Shown here one piece after another: positions 12,701 to 25,199 of a stretch of DNA of 64,000 nucleotides. The notes beneath the pieces were generated by a model that ran no database searches, was not told where the DNA came from, and saw only the letters and a list, made by a program, of their open reading frames with translations. The DNA comes from Polytrichum commune (taxonomy: Eukaryota; Streptophyta; Polytrichopsida; Polytrichales; Polytrichaceae), in the NCBI GenBank assembly GCA_950295325.1, contig OX485806.1:40548001-40612000 (forward strand), written 5' to 3'. The position numbers were made by a program, and so were the translations under genes. The first letter of the stretch is position 1, and each line of letters opens with the position of its first letter.

Positions 12701-14010
12701 GGTACCCACTGTCCATGCTTAAAGCATGCGACCAGAATCTGAGCAAAGTCCCCTCCAAAGTAAAGACAATGATAAACTACAACAGCGAAAGCAATTGAAG
12801 ATGCACTAGGTTAGGCAAGACAACATTTAAGTGGAGATTATTTAGCATCTGCCAGTACCATAGCACTGGGTCTATTGTCTATTCTCACCTTCAAACCAAG
12901 AAAACAGAAATTGCTATAATTGCTCAATAAACTATCAGATAAGCTGGACAGTCGAATGGCAATTGAGAAGAGTGCAAAAAACAACCAAACCAAAGTCTCA
13001 AAAGTACTTGAATTAGCTACTTGAGGAATGACGAAGTATCATGCAAGTTCATCTATGATGCAGAATATTAACAACAACTATAATTAGATGATAGGGAGCC
13101 ACTTCCAAAGATCATCACCTGTCAGGATGTAACATAAGAGCACTGAAGATGAGTATGTACGCACGAGAGGAAAACATGATGATGAGAGAGGATGTGTTTG
13201 TTACAACTAATCCTCCTCTATGTGGGAAAAGCCGAATTTACAACAGACTTAGTTTACTTATATCACGACGAGCTTGAGGAACTGGAGGTTAACCCTCCAC
13301 CATGTAAGTAGCCATCCATTCCGAGTACTGGAGGATTCAGGGAAGAACACTCACGCATTAAAGAAAATGCAAAATGCTCCTCTTCATAATTACGTGCATG
13401 TGAAATGATCAGAAAACACATAAGCAAACACATAGACATGAAAATCTTACCTAAAAACGGAAGCTAGCTGTAGAAGGTAGGATCGATCCAACTCACACAT
13501 CAACACACCACCTGCACGACCAACTGTGGCACCATTCCGAACCGGCCAGAATTCTCACCATGGATGTGGAAAATGAACAAGGATTGAGTAAAGGGGAAGA
13601 GGAAAACGCACCTGGATAGGAGGTTGATCCAACAGGTCCGTTGGAGATGGTGCTCCCCGTGACCTTGTGATCCTCGAAACCTCCACCCCCTGTTGTGATG
13701 CGCCCAAACGACCAGCTCCTTTATTTTCGGGCTGCCTAACTTTCTCCGCCTTCGGTACTCTGACCGCTGATGCAAGGATATGTAACCCTAACTCCTCAAT
13801 CTTCTTCTTGTTCCTCTCTATCCTCTTCAAGCGAGCAGCCTCGTATGCTGTTAGTGGAACCCGCGTTTCTTGCGCGGCCTTGCTTGGTGATTCGCCTTCC
13901 TCACTGTTGCTGCTACTTTCGGTGCCTTCACTTTCGCTCTCACTACCGCTTATTGTGTCGCCCTCACTACTCCCATAGCTAGCATTCTCAAACTCCTCTT
14001 CCGTGTCCAT
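6762..14010 (-). CDS. CACTA second gene (TNPA/Ptta-type DNA-binding protein), six exons
   Basis: The proposed exons are 14010-13612, 11077-10994, 10003-9011, 8522-8175, 7837-7529 and 7082-6762. All splice sites are GT-AG and all introns are phase 0, giving about 817 residues. Exon 1 has an acidic Ser/Glu head and the motif TAYEAARLKRIERNKKKIEE, common in plant CACTA-associated proteins. Exon 3 resembles the plant transposase family PF03004, with coiled coil MDLKIMRKELEMLKVQRAQK. Exon 4 contains ELQRDPSREEIELEMLREK and exon 6 has the usual C-terminal part (AGDIVQILGIGVDEE, ending at TAG 6762). In En/Spm the matching protein binds subterminal repeats and helps TNP2. The small exon 2 and the first exon boundary are the least certain parts. 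Confidence 0.75.
7247..7520. repeat. TAGTCAA-type array 1
   Basis: More than a dozen direct copies of an approximately 18-bp unit such as CATTAGTCAAAGGTTAGTCA fill the intron between exons 5 and 6 of the minus-strand gene. Short repeats of this sort near CACTA ends are known binding sites for TNPA-type proteins; here that is inference. Confidence 0.85.
8681..8836. repeat. TAGTCAA-type array 2
   Basis: Direct repeats of CATTAGTCAAG, about 11 bp, with point variants, lie in the intron between exons 3 and 4 of the minus-strand CACTA gene. Confidence 0.85.
10161..10334. repeat. TAGTCAA-type array 3
   Basis: Direct copies of CATTAGTCAAGGGTTAGTCA lie just upstream of exon 3. The same heptamer is scattered at 5840-6600, 18060-18180, 20160-20290, 21300-21425 and 22380-22560, in both orientations. 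Confidence 0.85.
11078..13611. other. long intron of the CACTA minus-strand gene, no recognised content
   Basis: This 2.5-kb stretch lacks the TAGTCAA repeats. A minus-strand open frame at 11655-11912 (85 codons, with KKSGKKASFWDGWFIIHH) is the only protein-like segment and was not recognised. The region may hold another captured fragment, but nothing in it could be named. Confidence 0.4.
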
Positions 14011-15573
14011 GACTCAACAACCCAAAGGTCTCGAGGAAGGGATGGGTGGTGTAATCTGCTATGTTGAAAATCCTTGCCATTGTTGCAGGCTGTGGTTTTC
14101 TACACCAACCAATTGATGAGGTAGTTGAACGCTACACCTACACTGAATGAAGCGCAAGAACTAGTCTATTAGGTGGCAGTCGGGGGAGAGTTTTGCTATG
14201 TCGAGGCAATAAGTGTTGTGGATGGCGGGGAGGCAGGGAGGGAGGTTTCGGTGTTGTGGATGGCGGGGAGGGTTAAGGCCAGGTTAGGGTTAGGGACCGT
14301 TAGTCTACACTTTAACTTAAATTTGAACACTTGCAGCTAACACGTTCCCTTGCAGCTAACACGTTCCCAAGCTCAATTTTGCCATCTCAGGCAGTAATGG
14401 ATTATGAACAGTGAAACAACCAACACCATTAATTCGAGTATACTGGGTAATTTGAGAGCAGTGTGGAACAATTCAGATTTATCAGCTTGAAGTGGAGATT
14501 CTGGCAGGTTAGTGCATTTTGCTTTCCTAAATTTTCATTTATCTAGTTCTCTAAAAGGAAATCTCACAACACACCTGGTTCTGTATGCAGGATGCTTGAA
14601 ACTGCTCTGAATGGGTTGTCCCCTTTCTCTCTTTTCAGGCTTTAGCCGAAGAGGTACCAGTACTTTTATGTTGACAATTTCTGAGGTGGTCTCGTTGCAG
14701 TGACAATTTCTTTCGGACCAAGATCTTGCTTATATGGTTAAGATTGCCAAGGCACTTGGCATGGTTGCCCTTATTGAGGTTTGTAACGTTTTGCTTTCCA
14801 CATCGTATGTCATACAGTGCACTTTTTTTTGTATAATTTTGGTGTTAGCTGAAGAGTCAGAGGAAGCATGAAATGGCTTATACTTGGAAATTTGTCAACT
14901 TCAGCACTTTCCCTGTTTGAAAGGTCTCACTTGCAGCATTGAATATTTGAACGTCCGGCAGTGATGAGGGGCCTGTTGTTTCAAATATATGGACTAACTT
15001 GCAGTAAGCACTAATATGTTTCGCACAAGATACTTAACATGCTGAATTTCCTGTGATAAGACAAGAGTAATGACTTCCATCAGGGCAAGAAATCCAGTTC
15101 TCAAATGCATGCTCTTGAATCAGAAACAATCTCATCTACACCCACGTTTATTGGAGATTTTTGAAGAACACTCTTCAGGTAACACCTCCAAACAGGAATT
15201 GCTTGAATTACCAACTTGGTGACATGCTTGTATTCCTTATATATTTGAACGTCCGACAGTTTGCACATTGCACCATTGCAAGAAAGGTCCTGGATGGTAG
15301 TATGTGTAAAGGGCTCCTTACAGAAAGACGTACATGTCTCTATTAGCATCTGATCATTTCCCTATATGTGTTAAGGGAGCTAGTTGTTACAGGATATCAA
15401 ATCTCTTTCTCAATCTTAAGTGGAGCCTTGTTCTTTGCTTACAGGTACATAGCAAGCGGGAGATGAAACGTGTCCTGGGTTTGCCAAATGTTCAGCTCAT
15501 AGGCATCAACAATCGCAGTTTAGGTACATCGATCTGACTTTCATGTATAAATTTCTGTATGAAATTCTAGTGA

Positions 15574-15607
15574 ATATATATATATATATATAATTAATTA
15601 ATTAATT
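15574..15607. repeat. AT and TTAA microsatellite
   Basis: A run of (AT)n followed by (TTAA)n lies in the captured gene's intron between 15523 and 15818. Confidence 0.8.
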
Positions 15608-16186
15608 TTCTGTAACTGCACAATAATTTGGCATATACATGAACAGTATGATATTGGTGGAATAGAAGGTGGTTTGTGAGTCTTTCTTAAATAGTTGAAC
15701 ATATATATTAAGAACTGATTTTGGCTATGGTCTACACAGATTGTTCATATAGAACACATATCTATCCCACAGTTGTCCATTGCCTAAGAGTCTGAGAATT
15801 GTGGTTGTATCCCACAGAGACCTTTAAGGTGGACATCAACAATACGGCAGAACTTCTCAAGGGAGAAATAGGGGCACAAATTCGTGAGAGAGATATCATT
15901 GCAAGCTTCTTGTGTACATCATACCTCATGGACTATCTGTAAAGCTTAGGTTTTCTACTTGAAATTTCTCTCAGGACCACCTGCAGTATGGATTTCCAAC
16001 TCAGTTATTATTTCTGCACACTTGTCTTGAAAGCATGACAATTTTTCTCCTCAATTAGCATGTATCTGGGCAAGTTTGTGCTGTCTTGGAGGCAGAACAT
16101 ATGTGAGCCAACTAAATATATGTGAATTGATTCCAGCTTCACTTAGTTCATGTACATAAAAAGCTGACACTTATATGCAGTACCTA

Positions 16187-16632
16187 CAGTCTACCCTCTA
16201 TAAATGTTAACCCTCGGGAGTGGATCAAAGTTAACATTTATAGAGGTGTTAACAGTTAACAATTATAAAATTACTTTTTTGAGCAATATACAAATCTTAA
16301 CATTTATAAATATAAGCAATTGTGAAGAGTCCTTGTGAGAGAATACCATTCATAAAATTGCAAACCCAATCAAAATTTTATTCAATATGAAGTTTACAAA
16401 TCACGTCAGAGAGGTGAGGAATGTAACTGGATGTGTAGTTTTTATCATCCATATTATGGTTGTGTTTCATTCGTTAACATTTATAGAGTCAAATTTACAA
16501 AGAATGGAGTACCATTTTGTTAACAGTTAACACGTTTAACATTTATAGTGTGCAATATGTGGGGAGTAGAAGAAAGTTAACATTTAGAGAGGGTTAACAC
16601 TTATAGGTGTAACATTTATAGAGGGTGGACTG
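16187..16632. mobile_element. pogo/Emigrant-like MITE, 446 bp
   Basis: Its ends are inverted repeats: CAGTCTACCCTCTATAAATG on the left, and the complement of TATAGAGGGTGGACTG on the right. The dinucleotide TA flanks both ends (16185-16186 and 16633-16634). CAGT tips, TA target sites and the CTCTATAAAT core match plant pogo-type MITEs such as Emigrant and Lemi1. The interior repeats the phrase TTAACATTTATA. It has no coding capacity. It lies in the last intron of the captured IGPS fragment. Confidence 0.9.
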
Positions 16633-17827
16633 TAGTTTGCAGCTTCATTGTTCCACAATTATCTGAAGCAAGCTGTCGTGGCTAAGGTAGCACTGTCTTA
16701 GCCGCCAGCTATTTCCTCCATTTTTCTCCAATGAAGATGCAGGGCCTATACCAAAATACTAGTCTAAAATTTAAATTGCTTGTGATCACAGGTGGTTGGA
16801 GAATCCGGATTGTTTATACCAGAGGACGTTGCTCTGTTTACTGCAGTGTGCAACTCATTGACATATGTTAAACTAGCAACCAAGAAAATATATCATGGCC
16901 TCGGATACAATAAGGTTTTATTTATACACGGAGTCCTCTATTTTTCAAGAATTAGGTCTCTGCAGGTCAGGAACTTCTAAAACAATGGCTCTACATAGGT
17001 ACTCGTGAAATCAATTGCACCTACATTCGGTGTGACGGGATCACTTTAAGACGGTGTTGCGGCTGGGGTCTGATCTGTCTGGCAAGTTTTTGACCACTCA
17101 CTACAACGCATTTTGTGTACATCAGGATAGCCTTGCCTTGCATTGTTCTCACATTGTTCCTTTCAGCTGTCATTTACCGCTTTATGACCCAAAGTTCAAC
17201 TCTTGAAGGCGTGTGATAGTAAGAGTTGGAGAGCTGCTTGCATGAAATTTATGTAGCAATAAATTATCTACTTGGAGTAATTTGACATGTGAGATGTAGC
17301 CTCCATTTCTTAATTCACCACATTCTCTATCTTCAATGTCTTGAGGTTCTGAGGCTAGAGAGTCTTGTAGGAATATTGGTTGGTGGAGCATGTTTTTGTT
17401 GGGAAGAGTGGAGCCAGCCCGGAAATTATGATGTTAAAGACTTATCTAGACAAATTAAAATTTCTTAACTGTCTATATTCTTTGTTACTAGTTAATTATG
17501 GTTGTTCTGTGGATGCCTATGTTGCGGATTATGTTGGAGAAACTTATATCATGCTCCTATGACTAGCTTGTGTTATTGACTGTGAACTTAATATCAGAAT
17601 GTCCTCCTCAACACCAACTGTATGTCAATGGTGTGCGATCTCGCCTCATAATAGAATGTCTAATGAATATACAGAGCCCCTCCTTGAATTCTAAGGCTAG
17701 ATCGACTTATAATGGATGGTTGTGATTGTAGATGACTTTTGAATTGAGATTTTGATCCTCTACAACATGATCATGTGGTTCTAAGGCTCTCAAGAGAGAG
17801 AGAGACGACTGAATTTGAGTGTGACAG

Positions 17828-20800
17828 ATGGACAAGAATTCTAGGGATGAACTCTTGCACCTACAACTCTGGGACCTAGAGGAGAAGGAGGCAAATGGAC
17901 TGCACCTCTCATCATATCCCTGTCCCTGTAAGAAGTGCATGGGTGGGAAGGTTCTATCAAGAGAAACCATTCGCAAGCATTTGAGGCATTACAAACGCGA
18001 CCCACAGTTCCAAACATCAATACTGGTATTTGTTGGTATTTCTAAAACTTGACTGAAATAATGTGCGTTGTTGACTAGCCATAGTCACATATGTTAATGT
18101 TGTGACTACGGATAGTCATAGTGGGTCCTGATCACTGAAGAGTTGTTAAGCATGATCAATCATAGTCAATTGAAACTTGTCCCTGATTATCTTTTATGAG
18201 TGCTAACGATCAAACTTGTTGCTATGTGGTATGTAGAGGATCAATGCCCGGAGAGATTTTTGGGCTTAATAGGAGGTTGACATCATTTCTAATTAGCCCA
18301 CTTCCCACCCATTTCACCTAGTATATTAAATACATGATTATTTCGAGATGCTTAGCAAATTATCTCTTTGAGTATGAAGTCTTCCCAGTCACCCCAAACT
18401 CCTGAATTGGAGCAGTCTACGAATACATCTAATAAACTTGTGAATGCCATAGTCATAAACTATAAAAATACTTGACTACATATAGTAAACAAGTGTATAT
18501 CCCATATTCATGTTAGTAATTGACTACATGAAGTAAATGTGCGTACACGTAAATTGAATTGAAATGTGTGGTCTTTTGCGACAGAGTAGTTGTTAATAGG
18601 TCTAGCTTATGGTAGAAGTCGGTACTAACCTCACCGCTTCTGTGGGACTATCTTGGCACGTGCATATGCAGTCAGGTCTTAGTGCCCAATCAAGTACAAT
18701 ACTAAACTTTGAAGAGGTTCCTCCAAGCGCTTCGGATGCCGAACCCTCAGAAGGCAGCGACGTATATCAGGATGCGAATGATGAAGGCGATTTTGAAGTG
18801 CAGCGGATGATAACAGAGTGTTTTGGCCGGTTTGAAAACGACATTGGTGATAGCCAGGAGGATGAAGTACTTGAAGATGAACGGGAGTTTATGGCCGATG
18901 AAGGAATGGATCTACAGGAAGAATCTTCCATACCATTGTACGAGGGAAGCAAAACAAGCCGAGTAGTTGCAGTCATTCTCCTTATCAATTGCTTTGCAGT
19001 GTTCGGAGTATCCAATGCATGCGCTACAGAATTGCTGAAGTTGGTTTCGGAGCTACTACCTGCGGCGAACACTCTTCCGAAGTCTTACTATGAAGCTCGC
19101 AAGTATCTAAGACAACTCGGATTATCATTTGTCTCTATACATGCCTGTGTGAATGGGTGTTGTTTATTCCGAAAGGAGCTGGAAGGCGCAATGAATTGTC
19201 CAAAGTGTGGACAATTGAGGTACAAATCGGAGTCAAGCAGGACACCAATGAAAGTTTTGCGCCATTTTCCACTTATACCACGGCTGCGAAGGATGTATCG
19301 GTGTACATCTCTAGCAAAATTAAATAAGTGGCATACTGAACGGAAGGATCGTGGTGGCAATGTGGAGTGCGTTCCGGACTCGAAGGCATGGAAACACATT
19401 GACTCCGTATATCCAGGGTTTGCGTTGGAAGAAAGGAACATACGACTAGGACTTGCTCTAGACGGTGTGAATCCGTTCTCAAACCAATCCCTAAGTCACT
19501 CCACTTGGCCAGTTGTGCTACTGAACTACAATCTGCCACCATGGTTGGTGACAAAGCGGTTTTTCTTAATGTTGGCCCTTCTCATTCCTGGGAAAGAGAG
19601 CGTGACATCTGAAAACGTGGACGTGTACCTTGCTCCTTTGATTGAGGAATTGAAGCAACTTTGGGAAGGCATTGATGCAGTAGACGCATCTGCGGAGAAG
19701 GTGAATAGGAAGTTCACGTTGAAGGCCATCCTCATGTGGTGCATCCATGACTTCCCGGCATATGGATTAGTGTCGGGGCAAGTTACAAAGGGGTACAAAG
19801 GGTGCACCGAATGCGGTCCTAGTGTAACAACCCGACGATCAGTTGCGTTAACGAAGAATGTATATTTAGGACATCGTCGGTTCTTGAACCGAACCCATCC
19901 ATATCGAAGATTGCAGAGAGCTTTTGATGGAACACAAGAGACCCGTCCACCACCAAGACAGCTAAGTGGCCGTGACGTAGTCCGTTATGCGATGAGGAGA
20001 GAAAACTGGTTGGCTGACTCCCCACAAAACAGACCAGGAGGGGTTAACGATCCAGTACATGACACAGGCGTGAAGAGATTGTCTGCATTATTTGCACTTC
20101 CATATTGGCAGGTGAGTGTATAGATTTAAACTCTTTGTCAAACCCTGTGGATTTAATATAAGACTAGCAATAGTCAAAGGATAACTGAGAGCTTTGGAGA
20201 TTGGTTTGGAGGACTACCGACAGTCAAATTATAGTGACATCCATGCAAAGTTGACTACACTCAAATATGATTGACTACAGATAGTCAATGCTAATGTAAT
20301 AGTGTATAGGATATGATGACCAACAGTACAGATATAATTCCACTAATGTGATCCATTGTATGTATGCAGTCTCTTGCGATAAGGCATGTGCTTGATGCAA
20401 TGCACTGTGAAAAGAACTTATGTGAGAACATCATGAAGACAATTTGGGGTTTAAAGGATAACCTCAAAGTACGGATGGATCTAGCGGAAGCAAACATAAG
20501 GCCTGAATTGCACGCAATTTCTGGTGGTGCTAAGGGAACGTTGTTGATACCAAGAGCTCCATATATTCTATCAAGAGCAGAGAAGGTTGTGTTTACAAAT
20601 ATCATCCGTAGATTGAAGACTCCTAGCAATTACGTGGGCCAATTGTCTCAAAGAATCACGGGTGATGGAGAGTTAAGAGGAATGAAGAGTCACGACTACC
20701 ACATTCTAATGCAGCAAATCTTGCCGTTGTGCTTACGAACGCTATTACCAAAGGATGTCCGAACTACCATTATTCGGATATGCCGAGTCTTTGCCCGTTT

Positions 20801-22355
20801 GTGCGTGAAGTCGGTGGACCCTTCAAGCATGACTGATTTGTTCAATGAGACCGCCGTGACAATGTGTATGTTGGAAAGGGTCTTCCCACCAGCATTCTTC
20901 GATGTCATGTCCCACTTGCCTATTCATTTGGTACAACAGTTAGACATTTGCGGACCAGTGCACACCCGGTGGATGTACCCAATGGAACGGTATCTGAAAA
21001 CTCTGAAAGGATATGTGCGTCTTCGAAGCAATCCTGAAGGCTCTATGGCACAAGGCTACATCATGGATGAAGCAGTGGGGTTTTGTAATGAATATATGCA
21101 ACATTGTTGTGAAAGTGAGCGTCGTGTGTGGGACGACAAAGAAGAATCTGCAATGAATAGCGAGGTCATGGAAGGAAATGGGCGGCATAGGTTGTTGCCA
21201 GACGAACTACGGTTTTGGATACATGAATTTGTGCTGAACAATGTGGAGCCGTTACAAGTTTACAGAGAGTAAATCCACGTACTTTGTGTTGTTGCTCTTG
21301 TGACTACATCGTTAACTAGTAATGATAGTCATAAGCAATTATAATGTGACTAAATGCAGTACTAGATATGCTTCATATGACTAAATGGAGTCATCATAGC
21401 TATTTGGATGACTATTTGTAGTCATTGCATCATTAAGCTGTAATTACAGTGTTGTGGGAAGTGAAGTAATTAACGACTATAAAATGTGAGTGTCTGGTGC
21501 AGACGGCACGCTACAGAAATGACCCGAAGGAAGAGGTCAAGGGAAGACATGCGACGTCAACAGCGGGGTAGGAGATTGGAGTACCCAAGCAGCATGCAAG
21601 AGGAGGCCTTCACAACCTGGTTTCCTGTTGTAGTGCAAGATGAGATCAACCAAGGGACTGATGTATCCATGGACGTTCAAGCATTGCTAATGCCGCCCTC
21701 AAGGAACGCCAAGTCCTACAAGTCAATGTATGCGTATGGCAACCACATAAGGGTTCGTAGCATAGAATCAAACATGAATACATGTGATAGTGGTGTGGCT
21801 GCAACCTTTTTGCAAGCATGTCGTGCGAGCAGCAGTTCTAGAAATGTACGGACAACAAATTTAGAATACATAGGATGGGTGGAAGAAATAATAGGGGTAG
21901 ACTATGGAGAGTTTGAGTTGATAGTTTTGTATTGCACATGGGTGAGAGCCAACCTCCGGGGCATCGGAGCAACAATGAAACATGACGACTACGGCTTCAC
22001 ATTGATCAAATTCGATCGTGTCATACCGTATTCAGCAGACTCATTTGCATTTCCCCTCCATGTGCAACAAGTCTTTTTTGTGGACGATGTGGAGAATCCC
22101 GAATGGAAAGTTGTGCTGAGGAAAGAAGCTCGAGGTGCAAGAGTGGCGTCTACATCTGAGAGAAGACCCGAAACACTTAGTTTACATGTAGGCAAAGATG
22201 AAGACTACCGTGGATTGAGATCTAATATCTTAAACGAAGATGTGGAACCTGGCGCACCCGTGCTAGAAGGTTGCACAGTACTTGAAGCTGAGGACGTTCA
22301 TGCAACACTACAAGAAAGAGAGGAAGAGCCAGATAACAATGAAGAGAGATTATAG
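17828..22355 (+). CDS. CACTA transposase, TNP2 type, with DUF4218 and DUF4216-like C-terminus
   Basis: Proposed exons are 17828-18025, 18606-20111, 20370-21268 and 21503-22355. Phases agree across the three joins and give about 1150 residues. Exon 1 carries the transposase-associated cysteine motif YPCPCKKCMGGK and TIRKHLRHY. Exon 2 is the TNP2 core: LALDGVNPFSNQSLSHSTWP, YNLPPWL, DVYLAPLIEELKQLW and DFPAYGLVSG. Exon 3 opens with HVLDAMHCEKNLCENIMKT and contains a DUF4218-like region (FPPAFFDVMSHLPIHLVQQL). Exon 4 is DUF4216-like (EYIGWVEEIIGVDYGEFEL). TNP2 binds the terminal repeats and cuts the element out. The start of exon 2 is chosen to keep phase, and an extra small exon before it is possible. 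No in-frame stop was seen, so the gene may be functional. Confidence 0.88.
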
Positions 22356-22576
22356 TCTGGCCTTTTGAGACGTCGCCTGATGTAGTCAAGTTGGACTAAA
22401 AGTAGTCAAATTGGTCACCATGGTCGTACCCAATGAATAAAATTTTGTTCCCGAAGTTCGCCCCCTCGAGGTCCTATCATTTTTTACTACAACTTGACTG
22501 GGAATCTTCTTGGAATCTATTTTTACTAGTTGTAGTCATCATGTGACTAGTTAGTCGAGTTCGGTCAACTTGCTCT

Positions 22577-22605
22577 AGTAAAAAAAGCCTGTATTTGGCA
22601 TAGTG
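22577..22605 (-). repeat. CACTA right terminal inverted repeat
   Basis: On the minus strand it begins CACTATGCCAAATACAGGC. GGT follows at 22606-22608, matching the left flank. Confidence 0.95.
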
Positions 22606-22712
22606 GGTCAAGAGGAATATTCTTCGGACGAAGGCATTAACATTTCCGAATTGGACAAGGTGGCTAGAGTGGCTAGGAGGGTCACTAAAGAGTTGGAAAT
22701 GGAGAATGTGAT
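22606..22712 (+). pseudogene. host polyprotein, short fragment between CACTA and element A
   Basis: About 35 codons continue the host frame (QEEYSSDEGINISELD, then VTKELEMENVI) and break at the GTGAT target site of element A (22708-22712). The frame continues past 29767. Confidence 0.85.
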
Positions 22713-23687
22713 TGTCGCAACCCTTGCTAGCCCCCCCTTGACCAATCATGCCAATTTTCAATTCTAGCAAAGGTTACGAGTGGCTAACCCTTCGCATACC
22801 GCCATGCTAATGGTTAGCTCCTCTAACCCCGGACCAATAGTTCATAGGAGGGAACCAACCCTCCTACTTTGCTTTCGGGACTCACCCCTTAATCGGTAAC
22901 CCATTTCCCCAATGTGGACTTCCATCCATGGAAGTCCAATCCTATGTTGATCATCGCGTTGCCGGAGCAACACTACAACAACCCGAACCATACTAGGCAA
23001 CTATGGCCTCACAATAGGCCAAAGCCCATGGAGGCCTTGCCGTTCGGCCTCGGGTGGGTGAGGCCACACCACCTCACCCATATAAGCCTCTAGGACTCTA
23101 CGCGGGGCCCCTACCCCACCGTCAACCAACCTCTTGTCTCTCTACCAAGAGTTGGGGCCAAGTGGACATTCTCCCTTAGCCGCTGGGCGTAGAAGCACCC
23201 AGCAGCTTCAGACCATCATAACTTCCTTGTATGATGTCTGATTCCAGCAACCAACCACTCCATCTTCATCTACGCTTCACGTAGATGCCGATGGACTCCT
23301 CACTTGCCCCATTCGGGCAAGTGGTGAGGAAGTTATGCCTGTTTGAACCCTGGCAGTCCCGGGAATCACTCCCAGGCACTGCTGTACCAGGGCGCTGTCC
23401 CGGGACAGCGCCCCACTCAAATGGCCATAACTCCTAGCTCACACCTCCGATTGAGGTGTTCTTGAGCATTCTAGAATCACCACGCCATGAGCTACGCATA
23501 GCTCATGGCCTCACCCTCATGCCTCCTAGTCTCCGTGGGTAGGAGGCGTTCCCAACGCCCGGGGCCCTCACCCACACTAGGATCACTTGGGCCCTCTCAC
23601 CAATGGCGCCACAAGTCCCGGGTGTCACTCCGGGGTCCCCCTGTGCCCATGGTGTTTCGGGCACTCCTCATGGAGAGGTGCGCGACA
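22713..23687 (-). repeat. element A 3' LTR
   Basis: 975 bp, TGTCGC...GCGACA, paired with 28793-29767. On the minus strand CTTATATGGG near 23085 is a possible TATA element. The copy holds the perfect palindrome GCGCTGTCCCGGGACAGCGC near 23392-23411. Confidence 0.95.
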
Positions 23688-25199
23688 CTGACCCCCACCA
23701 AACGGAGTCGATGCCCTCATCGACTATACTCGTAGTCGGCACACCAATTCTCAAGTTGCCATCCTCTATGGTGCGGCATTGTGTTTACCTTAGGGCGCGA
23801 CCCCCACAATGCATCTTCAAATTTGGCATAGTCCCAAAGGTGTCGTTACTAGGTGGTCCGTTAGCGACCTTGGAACTCCTCCAAGGACCTAACCTACAAT
23901 AGACCCACCTACTTTGGGACTCACTTGGGTTGCCCCTCCTTTGGGGCCTCCCCCGTTAGGCTCCACTAGCCTAACGTGACACATCTAGGCGAGACCTCAA
24001 CGCTTCCACTAAGTTGTCTCGGTTGCAACTCCGAGATGGCTTTCCATTGTTAAGCCACGCCTCGATCGCACGGGGGTGATGCCAAGTCCCGCCCGACTCG
24101 GTTCCCACTTTGCTCTTTCGAGACATGGGTTCACGACTCCCATGCGCCAACTCTCGTTAGCTCGCGGGTAGCACTTTTATGAGCACGCGCCATCACCTTG
24201 CCCCCGCCCGGACAAGCCCACAACTAAGAAGTTTCTTGGTTTTATCCAAGGCCCCTCCAAGCCATGGCCCCCAATTACTCGGCTTACCCAACCTAGTTTG
24301 GCATATCTATTCCCCCTCTTCCATTAACCAAGCACAAGTACAAGACTAGGACCTCATCTCATACTTTTCTCTTTGCACCACTAAAGTTTGGACTTTATTC
24401 CCTCAAGCCAAAGAACAAGTTCATGTTGTGGAGTAATTAACCTCGAAGCTAAGTGTGCTACTAGCGTCTCTCCCCCACTAAAGGAGATTGATGTCCTCAT
24501 CAATGCCTACGCTTCATTTTATTGGAATCCTTAGCCTTAGTTTCTTCAAAGTGCTTCACCAATTCATTGGTGTTCACCATGTCTCTTGCCGCCACCCAAG
24601 CGGTTTCTTTCTCATGGTATCCTCACCATTTTACCAAGTACTCCTTTGTACATTTTCTTTCATTTTCACTTGGGCTTTCTACACTTGAGGATGCCCTCCT
24701 ACCTCATGTTCCAAATGACCTCCACAAGGTCGGGAGGTGGCCTAATCACTTGCTTGTGTTCGGGCCACAAGGTGTCGTCCTAAAATGACTTTCGTAATGA
24801 GACATGAAATGTCGGATGCACTTTGATCTCGGGCGGTAATTCCAATCTATACATGTCCTTGAACACTTGTTCCACAATGGAAAACGAAGCTCCAATTTTG
24901 GACATGAACTTTTGGAGTAAGGCCTTTGGGCAAGGTGAAGTTGTCCACATTCAACAACACCTTTTGGCCCACCTCATTCTCCACTTTGCGTCTTCCGGCA
25001 TTGATTTGCACTCCGTAGCACCTTCGGGCTTTCTCCACCAACAACTTGGTCATCTCCAAGACTTGTTCACCATCCTTGGCCAAATCCTCACCATCTTGGT
25101 TGAACTCTAGTGTTGAATGTGCCCCCTCGAGAGCTAGGTTAATAGGTTGGAGCGCATCCACTCCATAAGCCACCACCAAAGACCACCCCTTGGTAGCCA

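Larger units (their letters stand above)
14701..16860 (+). pseudogene. captured indole-3-glycerol phosphate synthase gene fragment with introns
   Basis: Four exons splice in phase into the C-terminal half of plant IGPS, the tryptophan-pathway TIM-barrel enzyme. They are 14701-14778 (SDQDLAYMVKIAKALGMVAL), 15445-15523 (VHSKREMKRVLGLPN then VQLIGINNRSL), 15818-15900 (ETFKVDINNTAELLKGEIGA) and 16792 to about 16860 (VVGESGLFIPEDVALFTA). INNRSL-ETF and VVGESGLF are hallmark segments of the family. The intron after 15900 starts GC (GCAAGC), so it would be a GC-AG intron. The first exon has a TGA in frame at its start, and the N-terminal half with the catalytic lysines was not found, although 14639-14670 (ALAEEVPVLL) may be a remnant. 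It lies in a CACTA element on the transposase strand, so it is a captured, non-functional copy. Confidence 0.88.
5817..22605. mobile_element. CACTA (En/Spm-like) DNA transposon, 16.8 kb, complete
   Basis: The ends are a 29-bp terminal inverted repeat: 5817-5845 starts CACTATGGCAAATACATGC, and 22577-22605, read on the minus strand, starts CACTATGCCAAATACAGGC, with 26 of 29 matching. GGT is duplicated at 5814-5816 and 22606-22608, the 3-bp duplication expected of CACTA elements. Inside are a minus-strand TNPA-type gene, a plus-strand TNP2 transposase gene, TAGTCAA-type repeats and a captured cellular gene. Removing the element with one GGT restores the host gypsy frame (EVGVEG-QEEYSSDEG). Both genes look mostly intact, so it may be autonomous or recently so. 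Confidence 0.96.
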
